A model generated the notes under the pieces. The model saw only the letters and a list, made by a program, of their open reading frames with translations, was not told the DNA's origin and ran no database searches. From Bugula neritina (lineage: Eukaryota; Bryozoa; Gymnolaemata; Cheilostomatida; Bugulidae), in the NCBI GenBank assembly GCA_964035545.1, contig CAXIUT010000063.1:1-25896 (forward strand): DNA of 25,896 nt, written 5' to 3'. Position numbers and translations under genes: made by a program. Below, one piece after another: positions 10,175-20,809 of the stretch (position 1 is its first letter; each line of letters starts with the position of its first letter).

Positions 10175-11431
10175 TCAATCATCTTAGTCCATTTCGGGTG
10201 GTTTTTGATAAGCCACCAATCGAACTCCCTCCTTGCCCCGATGAAATCTATTTCTCCTCGATTTTGGCATACTATATTGCTGCCAAATTATGATGATTAT
10301 GCAAGCCAAAACCATAAAGGCCAAAAATATCAGTAAAAACCTGATGATTTAAGCAGATGATATTTCTGTTGAGAATCTATTCAGAGGTGAGAAAATTAAG
10401 GACTTAGTTTTCATATTCAGAGATATGTAGTATCCTTTGAGCAATGGAGCACCGATTTGGGCTGTTTATACTGGTCCTAATTTGATAAAGAAAGAGGTAA
10501 TTTTTTATTTATGATTATACTGATCTCTCAAATCGTAAAGACTGATGTTAAGACTAACCTAGATATCTATTTAAAAATTAAGAAAAGTCAAAGCCTCATC
10601 AATAGACGATATATTCGAACATTGCAGTTGCTTACTTATCTATGAAAAAGAACATTAGATATTCTATGATTAAAAACTTGTCTAGAGATCTTATTTACAA
10701 CTTTAGGGCAAGACTACAAATTGAGACTAGATTGACAGTTTAGCTAGCATACTTGATGATGCGATATTGTAGGTTTGCCAGCGGTTGTTTTGCTACTTAG
10801 CTACAACCAGTTTCTTTACTGGAATTGCCCAATAGTTATCGATAGTTGATATTGTTTTCTAGTAAAATGTTACACCATTATTAAAACCTTTAGCGTTCTC
10901 GTTCTAATATCCACCCAATTGCATCTTCACGTCCTTTGCTCCAGGTGTTGTATAAAAACTAACTATGTCATCTAAAAAGAAATCAGTGGTTTGTTATTTT
11001 ATCATTTTGTATACTTTGTTTTGCGATAGTTTAGGGCCTAGAGTCATGAGGCCGTTAGTCATGGGGATAGTTTTATTTATTTTTTTGATGTTAGTGAAAT
11101 CGATGGGTATGGTATGAGAATATTTTGAATTTTAGAAAGTGAATACTTACATGAAAAATCTTTTCCAGCCTTAAAGAGTATACCCCTAAAGACTCCAGAC
11201 ATGCAAAGAACCAGTTTAGTTATCTTTGTTTTTTATTTTTTTGTTTTTATGAGGCAAAGCATTAGGCTCAACTATAAACTCCTATTTATTTTACAGTGAA
11301 ATAGCCAAATGGTAAGCCTGGCTGCAATATAGAACAGGCATATTCAATACGATATCTGCAGATGATGAAGAGACTGATAGCTAGATATCGACGTATGCTA
11401 GAGTAGAAACCAAAAAGAAAAGGAAAAGCAT
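10175..11431 (-). CDS. pepsin-fold (aspartyl-protease-like) type I membrane protein, probably inactive
   Basis: The frame is intact over 418 residues. The first 14 (MLFLFFLVSTLAYV) form a signal peptide. The body aligns with pepsin-like proteases: FIVEPN (where F-V-x-x-DTG is expected), TNGLMTLGPKLS (cf. DGILGLG), DIVSFYTTPG with KMQLGGYE, NYWAIPVKKL, LPESCKEDLE, and IGAPLLKGYYISLN (cf. LGDVFLRGYY). No DTG or DSG is present: the first site reads EPNALP or, further on, NETGS, and the second reads LSIESQ where xDTGSS is expected. A hydrophobic segment near residues 372-395 followed by an Arg-rich tail anchors it in a membrane, as in memapsin or plant/apicomplexan membrane-bound relatives. I infer a secretory-pathway or surface pseudoprotease. 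Confidence 0.78.
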
Positions 11432-11607
11432 CTGGTTATATATTTATGATTTATATATCTGTGAATATATATTTTGAATAAAAGGGAATAGTTCAAATCA
11501 ACAATGAATAAAAATAATTCTAAATACAAATAATAACGTTGCAAATAGGACAAAATCAATGATAATATGAACATTATAAAAATATTTAAACAAATATTGA
11601 TAAGATA

Positions 11608-12327
11608 TCATTCCATCATTTATATTTCTTACTAATTGTCCAATACCTAAGTATAAACAAACTAATATTTACTCACATCCCCTCCAATACTCAAAAACAT
11701 ACCAATAATCGTCGCAGTAAGCGTCCACTAAAAAAAATTACTTTTATCATTTCTTAACAAATCATCCAAATCAAACCCCTTGATCGAACTAACTATCAAC
11801 TGAATAGCCAAAAAGACCAAAATAACATATTTTACATAGAGATTAATAGTACTAATTGCCTTAGTTTTGGAATGCAAGAACGAAATGATGACGGTGTTGT
11901 AGATTTGTGCAAAAAAGGTAAGAATAAAAAAACTAGTCGCACATATCCCGTGCCAGGTCTAGTTCATCTTGCCAGTATCGATCAGTGCAGTACTAAACAT
12001 CAACAGAATTCCTCCTGTGCAACCAGCTACCAATGGTATTTTCGGATGGTATGAATCCAAAGATACTCCACTCTAGGCAGAAACAGTGCTTAAGTAGAAG
12101 AAGTTAGTCAGCCATCCGAGTAGTATGAGCGCTGATCCTGAGATGGTGCTTAATCTGAAGACAAGAAATTATGGATAATGTTGTGCTACTTGACTAATGG
12201 TTCTATGAGGGAAGGGAGGCTCGTGATGGTAGTATTGAGAGATGTAGTAGATGGCTATCAAACTAAAGATAGCAAATGATGCGCCTACTAGATAGAAGAG
12301 ATAGGCAGGAAATGAACCTTTGAACAT
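11608..12327 (-). CDS. FRAG1/DRAM/Sfk1 family membrane protein
   Basis: The product has 239 residues with six membrane segments (about 8-30, 55-80, 95-115, 122-145, 157-177, 195-213). PPFPHRTISQVAQHYPEF after the first segment and WHGICATSFF later match the FRAG1/DRAM/Sfk1 pattern (a luminal P-IS...PE motif, then H-x-x-CA-x-xFF). Members include PGAP2/Cwh43 N-terminal regions (GPI-anchor remodelling), DRAM (lysosomal, autophagy-linked) and Sfk1 (plasma membrane lipid organisation). Nothing here decides between them; the small size and bare fold are closest to DRAM or Sfk1. The eight-T run near 11730-11737 leaves the frame intact and places EW at the start of the last membrane segment. Confidence 0.75.
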
Positions 12328-13053
12328 TGTTATTATTAGATATATGTTGATTTAGTAATAGAATTTATATCAAGTGTATTTGTTGCTTTTATTCTTGATT
12401 GAAGAGTTTATTCAAGAATTATTGGATATATTTTGTGATTTTTATTTTAGTGATTTCGATCTAAAAAGGAAAGAAGTTTTTTTATCTTTTCTGATGCAGT
12501 TAGAGTGTAGATGTTATTATTGTTTAGAGATTTGTTTACATTTAGGTTACATTTTTATGATAACATCGACTAATATACTTTTCTATCAATTGAAACAAAG
12601 TATAATACTATTACTTATTTATTTCCCTTAAATTAACTCATAACAAGCTCCTATAACACTTACAATGCTTCTCAATAGTCTAAAAAGTCCTATTTTGACT
12701 CTCCATTTGTTCATCGATAATTATCATATCTCAACGATTCTTAATTTATCTACCTGCACCACCTTTAAAACCTATTAAATATTTATCTACAGATATCAAA
12801 TCATCCAAAACATTTCTCAATCAACCACCCCAAAAATAGACTATCCAAAATATCCATCTATCTTTCAGTTAAAGTCAATAACAACATCCTATCCCCTACT
12901 TAGTTATAGATCTCACTCACTTACTATGATATATATTTATTCTGGTGATGGTTGGTAGCATATGCTCCTATAATCTATTTAATTCTTATTCCTTGGCGTA
13001 TAATAACAGTTCAAGTCCATTACTTATAATAATAATTCTTCAATTGATTCAAA
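12328..13053. other. long gap with a possible small minus-strand ORF
   Basis: About 725 bases separate the FRAG1-like gene and the copine. Plus-strand frames are open but hydrophobic and look like noise. On the minus strand a short frame from ATG 12885-12887 is followed in another frame by LDDLISVDKYLIGF and a basic end, stopping at TGA 12731-12733. These could be two exons or a broken gene of about 50 codons, but no intron of the usual 20-21 nt joins them. The remainder is AT-rich. The last 100 bases would contain the copine promoter. No tRNA or other RNA was recognised. Confidence 0.4.
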
Positions 13054-14687
13054 ATGGACTACGATGCTCGTAAAGACTCACTGTTATCTGAACAGTAATC
13101 ATAAAAAGTCTAAATCTACCTCTCGGCACGTAAGATAGGAGCCTCTCTTGTCTCAGCCTAAGCTTTTCTACAAGAAGGCAATAAACCTAGAAAAAATGTT
13201 TTTGCTTCAAAATCGACACAAGTACACTCATCCAGAGCTGATTTTGCCAATTCCATCGTTCTCTAATATTTTTTTGAATGTAAAACTGTTTTTATGAAGA
13301 TCGACAAAAATTGTTTTTTGATGTTTACGACTGTTCAAGCCAACCTCGCACCCTTCTAGGCAAGATATCAACCACAGTAGGATAGATCTTCAACGGAAGA
13401 GACAAAGGAATCATCAAAGATATCTAAAAGAATGGAGATCCCAATGGACAAATGCTACTCAAATGCTAAAAAGTATAAAGAGGAACACAAAAATATGTAT
13501 AATTCGATGTCGTTACTAGAAATCTAGACGTAGGATCATCTTTTCTCTGTTTTGGGGAAGGAAGCGCCCAATGGAAACTCTACAAAATAAAAAACAAAGA
13601 AGAATATCTTCTGTACTAGAGTTAAACCAGATAAGGCAAAAACAACAGATACAATCACTTCAAAATCAACTAAAAAAGATTATGCAACAATAACCCACAA
13701 CAGCCAGTCATCATCCGCTTCTTCAACGACTCAACTATGATCGGATAATCTTATTTCAACTTACAAACTCTCCAAGAAGGAAAACACAGATTAACTCTAA
13801 CCGCCTCAGGCTCATAAAGAGGCATAGTTATGTTCTAACACTACAAACAATACGTCAAACACGCCTTCACAGACTACCTCTCATCAGGCATGCAAATGGC
13901 CATGGTCCTATGCATCGATTTCACAGCAAGCAACGGCATACAGACAGCCAACTCCTCCTTGCACTACCATAACGCACACAAAAGAAGTCAATACGAATAG
14001 GCATTGCATGAAGTGAGTGCAATTGTGCTCGACTATGACACTGATAAGTTAGTACCATGCTTTGGATTTGGAGCTAAAGTCAATATGCCTACTTTCAATA
14101 CCTACAACAAGGTGCACCATTGCTTCCCTCTCAACGGATCATAAGCCAACCCGAATCTCTTCGAATTAGCTGGAATGGAATAAGGCTATCGAAGATGTCT
14201 ACCCAGTCTACAATTTTCAGGTCCTACATATTTCGCTCCTCTCCTCAGAGAAGCCATGAACGTCTGTCAAAACATGAAAGCATAACAAAAAGAATACATG
14301 ATTCTTCTGATTCTAACTGATGGTATCATCCACGACAAAGAAGACGTGAAAGATCTACTAGTCAAATGCGGTAGACTACCATTGAGCATAATTATCATTG
14401 GCATTGGAGATAACGGAGGTGATGATTGGTAGATCATGAACTAGTTGGATGACGATGACATGCAGATGGTAGATAAGTAAGGGAACAGGACAGTTAGAGA
14501 TCTAGTTCAATTTGTAGAATTTCAAAAATTTCATAACAATGGAGTTGAACTAGCCAGCCAGGTTTTATATTAATTGCCTAGACAAGTTTAAGACTATCAT
14601 ACTTTGTGTGGACTCACTCCTGAAGTGTATAGAAAACATTTGGATTTGGATATTAGAGATCAAATGAGTAGAGTTAATAGACGTTGA
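13054..14687 (+). CDS. copine (C2-C2-vWA protein)
   Basis: Copines are calcium-dependent phospholipid-binding proteins involved in membrane traffic and, in ciliates and other protists, in contractile vacuole and stress functions. The 537-residue product has C2A (about 15-130, with YRQKLFFDVYDCSS after splicing), C2B (about 135-250, with RNLDVGSSF) and a vWA/copine domain (about 275-490). The metal-site motif is CIDFTASNG (Asp282 region), followed by LVPCFGFGAK, GPTYFAPLLREA, LLILTDGIIHD and LPLSIIIIGIGD, all copine signatures. A 20-nt intron at 13280-13299 interrupts C2A. Length is typical (530-590). The first 20 residues are charged; ATG 13054 is the first Met. Confidence 0.93.
13280..13299 (+). 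other. intron of the copine gene, 20 nt
   Basis: Reads GTAAAACTGTTTTTATGAAG. Removal joins LEYFFE to YRQKLFFDVYD, restoring the C2A core; unspliced frames lose the domain. Confidence 0.9.
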
Positions 14688-14836
14688 TTTTATTAATATT
14701 ATAGTTTATTTCTTAATATTTAGTTTATTGTTAGTATTTTATTGTTACTTAGAGTTTTATGTGACTATCATTATTGTTATCTATTCTTATTGATAGTTTT
14801 TATGGAACTGTCTTTGATTTGATGTACTATATATAT

Positions 14837-15693
14837 ATGATGAGATCTTTGCTAAGAATGGGTAGATTTGGATCTATGACCAAATTCAACTACTCCAACA
14901 TCAAACTATCTATTGCTGCAGATAAATAAACTGCCTTCTTGACACTGGCTAATTAAAAAAAAAGAAATACACTTTCTATGCAAACCATCAAATAAATACA
15001 AAGTGCACTCGCTGAAGTATCATCTAAAATATAAAACAATCGTCTTAAAGTATTACATATTTGAAGTAGATGCTTGTTCTAAACAGTTAAGGACCTGTCT
15101 TTTCATCAGGCCACGACCTCAAGTAAATAAAAGCTTCATAAAAACCTCAAGATATCTTCAACTAATGCACAAAAACACTTCTTTTCTTAAAGAAAATGCC
15201 TATAATCACATTATGTGCCATTAACGGAGTAGCTGCAGCTGGTGGACTGCAAATGGCTCTCACTTGTGATTTGCTTATAGCCACTTAGAAGTCAACATTC
15301 AGTACGCCAGGAGTCAAATGGGGTTTATTTTGTTCAACTCCAGGAGTCCAATTGGTCCGCACCATAACTTCCTAGAAAAAAGCCAACGAAATGCTTCTAT
15401 TTGGGTAACCAATATCAGCCCAATAAGCTTTACAGTATGGACTAGTGAACAAAGTAGTAGCAAATGATAAATTGTAATAAGCAGTCGATGGATATATCAA
15501 AAAAGCAAATGGTTTGAGCGGAGAAGTGTTAGCTTTGGGCAAGAGAATACTCAGTGATCAGGTTGATTGTGATTTGTAGAAGGCTTATTGCGTGGCTACA
15601 GAGGGAATGAGAGAGAATATCATAGAGAAAGAAGACTGTAGGGAAGGATTAAGTGCGTTTTCATAAAAAAGACATCCACATTTTAAGAAATGA
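14837..15693 (+). CDS. enoyl-CoA hydratase/isomerase-fold protein, ECHDC3-like
   Basis: A crotonase-fold protein of 278 residues, closest by eye to ECHDC3 (mitochondrial in animals). The N-terminus (MMRSLLRMGRFGS, few acidic residues) fits a mitochondrial presequence. Crotonase motifs: KRNTLSMQTIKEIQ, GPVFSSGHDLKE (first oxyanion-hole region), LCAINGVAAAGGLQMALTCD (second), STFSTPGVKWGLFCSTPGV and PISAQEALQYGLVNKVV. Like ECHDC3 it lacks the catalytic Glu pair of true hydratases at the usual places, so its reaction is uncertain. The 20-nt intron at 15050-15069 lies just before GPVF. It is the first of a tandem pair with the gene at 15761. Confidence 0.9.
15050..15069 (+). other. intron of the first crotonase paralogue, 20 nt
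   Basis: Reads GTATTACATATTTGAAGTAG. Removal joins NNRLK to MLVLNSEGPVFSSGHD, matching ECHDC3 closely. Confidence 0.9.
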
Positions 15694-15760
15694 TCGGTTG
15701 ATTCTAAATAAGATTTAGTTGATAAATTAAAAGGTTAATATAATTAGATCTCCTAAGAAG

Positions 15761-16594
15761 ATGCTAAATAAATATTCACCCCATCTCTTCAAATATCTAT
15801 ATTCCACAATAAATCTAAAAATATATCCTGAAAAATCAACAGCATATCTCACTCTAACCAACCCGAACAAAAGAAATCCTCTATCTTTGTCTACCATTCA
15901 ATAGCTATCATCCAGTCTCAAAGAAGTGCAGTCAAAAATATAAGATAATAACCTCAAAGTAACAACCTTTGTATGATAGATATTGATACTAAGAGGATAG
16001 GGTAGTGTATTTTCTGCAGGACATGATTTAAAAGAACTCAAATATACAAAAAATCCTTAAATAATATTCTAATAGTGTATGAAAATGATGCTACTTCTCA
16101 AATACCTTCCCATTATTACTCTTTGTGCAGTTGATAATATTGTAACAGCTGCAGGACTTCAACTAGCATTGACTTGTGATCTGATAGTTGCAACAAAAAG
16201 TGCCAGTTTTGGGATACCAGGCATGAAAAGAGGATTATTTCCATCAACTCCTTTAGTACAACTGCAAAGATGTTTGAAATCAAGCTGCATAACCAAAGAA
16301 ATAGTAATTATTGGTGATATGATGAATGCCAATGAAGCTTTTGATAATGGATTGATAAATAAAGTAGTAGAAAACGATCAGTTAGAAAATTAGATCAATA
16401 ACTACATCAATAAAGCAAACAATATCAATAGATAAGTACTTTAGATAATAAAAAGAAATATTTCTTCATAAAGATAAATAAAAAAATAACCAATTTATCA
16501 CACAACTTAAGCCATAACTCAAAATATAATATAGATCGATGACTGCTACTAAGATGTATCAGCATAGTAAAATAAGAAAGAATATAAAAAATGA
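15761..16594 (+). CDS. second ECHDC3-like crotonase paralogue, diverged
   Basis: A 270-residue paralogue of the preceding gene, 67 bases downstream. It keeps KRNPLSLSTIQE, GSVFSAGHDLKEL, LCAVDNIVTAAGLQLALTCD, SASFGIPGMKRGLFPSTP and ANEAFDNGLINKVV. The second glycine pair of the oxyanion region (AAGG in the first copy) is reduced to AAG-L, and the C-terminal third is much more AT-rich and less conserved. Its 21-nt intron (15959-15979) sits at the same point as the 20-nt intron of the first copy, so the duplication came after intron gain. No clear mitochondrial presequence is visible. Its stop lies 12 bases from the stop of the convergent minus-strand gene. Confidence 0.85.
15959..15979 (+). 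other. intron of the second crotonase paralogue, 21 nt
   Basis: Starts GTAACAACC and ends GATAG. Removal joins DNNLK to ILILRGEGSVFSAGHD. If retained, the frame hits a TGA inside the intron. Confidence 0.88.
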
Positions 16595-16606
16595 TGGAAA
16601 TACTGA

Positions 16607-17182
16607 TCATGGACTATACTGTTGTTCTTCTTATTAATTATTTTTTTATTGCCTAACAAAGGATAAGTTCCTTTTCTACAAAGCATGACTCTTAGATCGA
16701 TAATCCGGTGAATACCCTCTCCTTTTATTCAACAAACTTCCCGGCCTTCGATTCATCAACTCTCCAAAAGGCGCATACTTAACCTGCGTCTTTCCCAGAA
16801 TCTCGCTGCCTGCTTTAGTCCTAGGCATAGATACTTTGTCTTTTTGGTTGAAAGAATCCTGAGAACGTCGCATGTTGATACATGATTTATGTTCGTATTA
16901 GTGATTTTTTATCACATTTACTTCAGGTACTTTGCAGAGGTTGTCCTTCAGATGCTTATGGTAGTTTTTACTACGTCGCTAGAAATAAGGATAGTCCTTG
17001 CTTGGAGAATATTTCAGGCCCATCTGATTAATATGCTGGGACACCTTTCCATTGTAGAAATAGTTTTTGAGGTGAGGGTCTGATAGTGGATTGTAGTATG
17101 GAAGAGGGACTTAGCAGATGTGATAGTTAGTAACAAAGGGTCTTTCTGATATTGGTGAAGGTAGATAGTTGCTTCGGCGCAT
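16607..17182 (-). CDS. ERICH3 N-terminus-like protein, possible ciliary protein
   Basis: A 191-residue basic protein in one frame. Residues about 29-50 read YYNPLSDPHLKNYFYNGKVS and then QHINQMGL. This resembles the YN-L-D-HL-x-YF...R-HL-x-x-GLI motif at the N-terminus of ERICH3, a vertebrate protein of primary cilia. The rest is Arg/Lys/Ser-rich and probably disordered, with a KYAPFGELMNRRPGSLLNKR segment. The family call rests on one motif. It is immediately downstream, on the same strand, of the genes at 17336 and 18842, the latter being CEP104. Confidence 0.55.
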
Positions 17183-17335
17183 TCAATAAAATTAAAATTT
17201 ATTCTGGAATAGATAGATTTGTGGTTATTGAGCTTTAATTTGATGCTATTCTAGATTTTTAGAGCTAATATTCAATATTTAATTAAATTTGCAAGTTAAT
17301 TTTCAAAAATAAAGATTTCTAGATTTTATTGTTGA

Positions 17336-18711
17336 TCATTCTTTCACTTAAGTTTAAACTTTTTATTCTTTTGGTGGCTATCCTGGTGTCTAATACCCTG
17401 GAGTTATCTCTACAGAATTTTATCCAGGAGTCACTTCTCCTGGAATCTATATTTTATCCTCTTTCTCTTATACTTTCTCTTATACTTTCTCTTGTACTTT
17501 CTCTTGTACTTTTTCTTATACTTTCTCTTATACTTTTTCTTATACTTTTTCTTATACTTTTTCTTATACTTTTTCTTCAGTTTTTACCCTTTATTTTTAC
17601 TGAGGAGTTGCTTTTCTCTCTTAAACTTATTGGTTTTATACTTTTTATCCAGTTTTTGGTCTTTAACTTTCCTGAGGAGTTGCCTTCCTTGATTAATCTT
17701 TTTATCTTTCCTTCTTTTATCCTGTTTGAACTCTCTAACTTTCCTGAGGTGTTGCTTTTCTTTCTTCTGATCTTGGAGCCTCTTCTACTTTACGCGAACT
17801 ATATATTTCTTTATCAGATAGTTCTCCTCTTCCTCTTTAACTATCTTTCTGTTGTTCAAGATACTAATCGAAATGTTATAAATAAAAATAACTTTTCACC
17901 ATTTCTTCAACATTTTCCATCTAATTTTCCATCATTTCCAAAATATGACAATTTTCCAAAGGCGAACTCATCCTATACTCCGATTCCGGATGATAGATCT
18001 AAAGCTGAGGCAAATTAATACTAAATTGCTGTCCACTTCTTTAAAATATATAAGGACCTTAATCATACCTTTATTCGTTATTAGTATTCGTTCCCATTTT
18101 AGATTAAATCTTCTCATAGTCAATAACAACCATCGATCCTTCCTGCTTCATCGCACTTTCAATCGATCTAACCAACTTATTACCAGGTACATGCATAGTT
18201 AACAACTTCAGATAAGCCATAGGCAAGGACTAGATAATTCTGTTGGTTTGTAGTGACTAGATAGTAAAAGATTTCAGCGTTACAAGTAGCTTATGTTGTT
18301 TGTGTTAGTAAATTCCTTTGAGGACAGCTCTAGCATCGTGATATGTTTTTTTTTGTCCATTTCTTTTAGAATCAGAAGGCACATCTCTTTAATTTTCCAT
18401 TTATTTGTCGATAGGAAGTGCAACTGCTCCAAATTTTTGAGCCTGATGCAACCGAGTAGTTCCAACAAAATTTCTATGCAATAAAACACCAAAATTATTA
18501 ACAGTATTTTAAAAATTACCATAAGAGTACTTAGATATTCCAGCCAATGAATTAGCATTGTTGCCATCCTATCCATCAAATCTTTATCGTCAGATAAGTA
18601 CCTTTCAAGACTCTATTGGAGAACCTTGGATGCTGTCATTGAATTTCCCACTTTGGGACCTATTTTTAGATATTGGATCTGAGAGGGAGTCAGTGATTGA
18701 TGCTATGACAT
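17336..18711 (-). CDS. unrecognised protein with C-terminal TPQE and EKVE repeats
   Basis: The product has 451 residues after removal of a 20-nt intron (18582-18601). The start MSEHQSLTPSQIQYLKIGPK is followed by a folded, helix-rich region to about residue 230, with KFGAVALPIDKE, YHDARAVLKGIYEHKQHKLL and MAYLKLLTMHVPGNKLVRSI. I do not recognise it. The C-terminal third is low-complexity: three copies of a RKATPQ-E-S/K-ER unit, then about ten tetrapeptides of EKVE or EKVQ type encoded by 12-base repeats, and finally PGE/TPG repeats. In the repeats Glu is written GAA and TAA in alternation. The opposite strand is fully open over the repeats and encodes only Leu/Phe-rich noise. The context (ERICH3-like gene, CEP104) hints at a cytoskeletal role, without proof. 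Confidence 0.8.
17460..17577. repeat. 12-base tandem repeat, about 10 copies
   Basis: Units of TTATACTTTCTC or TTATACTTTTTC (plus strand) lie in the minus-strand gene and encode EKVE/EKVQ tetrapeptides. Unit length is a multiple of three, so copy number can change without breaking the frame. Confidence 0.93.
18582..18601 (-). other. intron of the EKVE-repeat gene, 20 nt
   Basis: On the minus strand it reads GTACTTATCTGACGATAAAG. Removal joins the start exon (SKVLQESLER) to FDGEDGNNANSLAG and gives one frame to the stop. Confidence 0.85.
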
Positions 18712-18841
18712 CTTATTAGTTATAATATATGTTATACATATCATGCAATAGATATTTTTGCCATTCAATCAGTTCTATTACTTAAAAGATAAATCAAATG
18801 AGATATTGTTTAATAGAATAAGATGTATGCAATAAACGCTA

Positions 18842-20626
18842 TCATTTCTTTTTGTGTCTACCTGCAGGACTGCCCAACCCGCCATCTCTTATCTGTTCCT
18901 GCACTGATTCCTTCAACCCACCGATTTTACTCTATGTTTTAACTGGATCTTTCTTATAACAAGTCGACAACATAATCGATGCCAGCTTTCTGGCCTCCTA
19001 TGCAGGATTATTAACGTTTTCCAGCCCGAAATCAAGGGCACTAATGGGCACAGTATGCCCACCGCCTCCCAATCCATACTGATCTACCATTTTATTCAAC
19101 ATAGCCAATCGAGTAGTGATCTGTTTGCTACTCAACTTGCCTTTATACTTAGCCAACAACAGACTACAACTTTCTACTCCATAAAGTGGAGATTGAGTCA
19201 TCTGCGCAAATGTCTGTTAGGTAGCTGTTTTTATTTTAGCATTGTTGTCAGTTAGTCTCTTCACCACCTCCCGACCTATATCGTTTAAATCGTTATGTTA
19301 GTCGCCTGGTTTAGTCATCAACTGAGTATCGTTGTTGAGTTTTAATGTTTACTGGAGTAGTTTGAAGGATTGGATTGTTACTTGGAAGTTTATTTGCCTA
19401 GAACTGTGTTTTACAATGGTTATTAGTGTTTTTAGCAAACCGATGTCTTTCTGTTTTGTTGCTAGTGATGATGATATTGAATGAAGACTGTCCAAATTGT
19501 GTTGCCAATGAACAGAAAAAAACTTTTTTACTGTCTATTCATCAAAATACTCTTGCATAACTGTTGCATCTTTTATATATTTGCCCTAAACCTCTTACAA
19601 TGGTGGTGGTGCTTTAGGTTTCTAATCTGCCAGTTAGTCAGCTTCTGTCCTAGGTCCATTCTTCAAAGTAGGTATAACTCGTTAGTCATAATTCTCAATA
19701 GGTGGGGGATGGTGTTTTATGGCTCTTGAATGTGCCATTTTCGATGAATGTCGAGACTGACTCAAAGGATTATGCTACATAAATTAATTTCCTCCTCCCT
19801 CTTGAGGTTTATGGATCTATGCAAATTAGTTTTATTCAAATTACGGTTGCTATTGATACTACTCCTGTTTTTCTTATAATATTCCATCGATTTATTCTTT
19901 ATGCTTCTATATTTATACTTTTATTTGTTTAGCCAACTAGTAATCCTAGTTCTAAATCGCCTGATTAATTCTAATACGATTTTCCTTGAGTTTTCCCTTT
20001 ACTTGCATTATCAAATTAATCGTGCTCTTAAAATAATTAGCACTCTAGTAATCCTAATCAGCTATTGCTTTCTCCTTCTCAACTATCAACTTATTCACCC
20101 TCACTTGCACATACTTATCATCATCTTCATTCAACACCTCATCCTAGTCCTCCTCTTTCTACTAGTGCTCACTCAAACCAACCTCAGGAGTCTAACTGCC
20201 AACAAGCGTCAGTGCCTGTAGTCCAATTTGACTAAAAAAGTTTTATTTAGAATTATGCGGTTTATGAAACAACAGCCTCAGATACAAGCAGTTGATATCG
20301 ACCATAATGGATTTTTGTTCGCGATGACTGCCACCTTACTGTCGGTTGAACTGCAAATAGCCATATTTATAAAACCTCTGTTCTTGGTTGCCAGTGGGCA
20401 CGTAGTAGAGAAGATCAACCTGTGATGATATTTTTGAATGATGAGATACAAATTCTAGTTTTCTGATATTAACCACCCCGTAAAACTAAAGTGTTATTTA
20501 TTGAGGATAAGTGCAAAAACGACGAGATTGCCAGCCCTAAGATCCAGGAAACAATAATGATGATACCGGGTATTATTGCTATTAGGTACTGCACGATATT
20601 ATTTTGAATTTCAGCTTATGACTCAT
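18842..20626 (-). CDS. CEP104: CEP104 homologue, ciliary tip protein
   Basis: CEP104 sits at the distal tips of cilia and centrioles and binds tubulin. The 594-residue product begins MSHKLKFKIISCSTEE and has the N-terminal jelly-roll domain (about 1-150): CSTEEQEYPVSSLLF, GWQSRRFCTYPQEITLEF, GYLQFN and YLRLLFHKPH...FFSQIGL match the animal protein. Then come helical repeats (about 170-250) with ADEDYESANYFKSTI and ENEDYELAKQIK, the UVR-like coiled coil of the family. After a Pro-rich linker, a TOG domain (about 355-560) ends with PISALDFGLENVNNPAEEARKLA. It stops soon after (GRHKKK). The zinc-finger region found after the TOG in animal CEP104 (over 900 residues) is absent. No introns are present. 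Confidence 0.92.
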
Positions 20627-20809
20627 CTCTATTATTATTATTTTATTATTATGTAACGATAAGGTCAAGAATGCTTTTATTATGGTTCTAGGGATGTGAG
20701 GTTTTTATTGTTGTATTATGCGAAAGGAGATTAGTATTTATAGTAGAATTTATTATGAGTTATAAATCAAATAAAATTATACTTCCATTGTTATAAATTA
20801 TTTAGAAAC

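Noticed and set aside
10231-10500. Plus-strand gene starting MKSISPRFWHTILLP
   Set aside because: It needs a frameshift and overlaps the intact minus-strand pepsin-fold gene, whose C-terminus and membrane anchor occupy the same bases.
11720-11745. Apparent frameshift in the FRAG1-like gene at a T run
   Set aside because: On recount the run has eight Ts and the frame is continuous to TGA 11608-11610.
14951-14970. Apparent frameshift at an A run in the first crotonase gene
   Set aside because: Counting positions shows nine As, and the frame continues into RNTLSMQ without change.
17329-18018. Long plus-strand Leu/Phe-rich open frame, looking like a membrane protein
   Set aside because: It is the complement of the EKVE/TPQE repeat gene on the minus strand. 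The minus frame is continuous with conserved-looking upstream sequence through a standard 20-nt intron; the plus product is monotonous noise from a TC-rich strand.
19901-20221. Plus-strand hydrophobic open frame
   Set aside because: It is opposite the UVR-like helical region of CEP104, which is conserved in order and frame.
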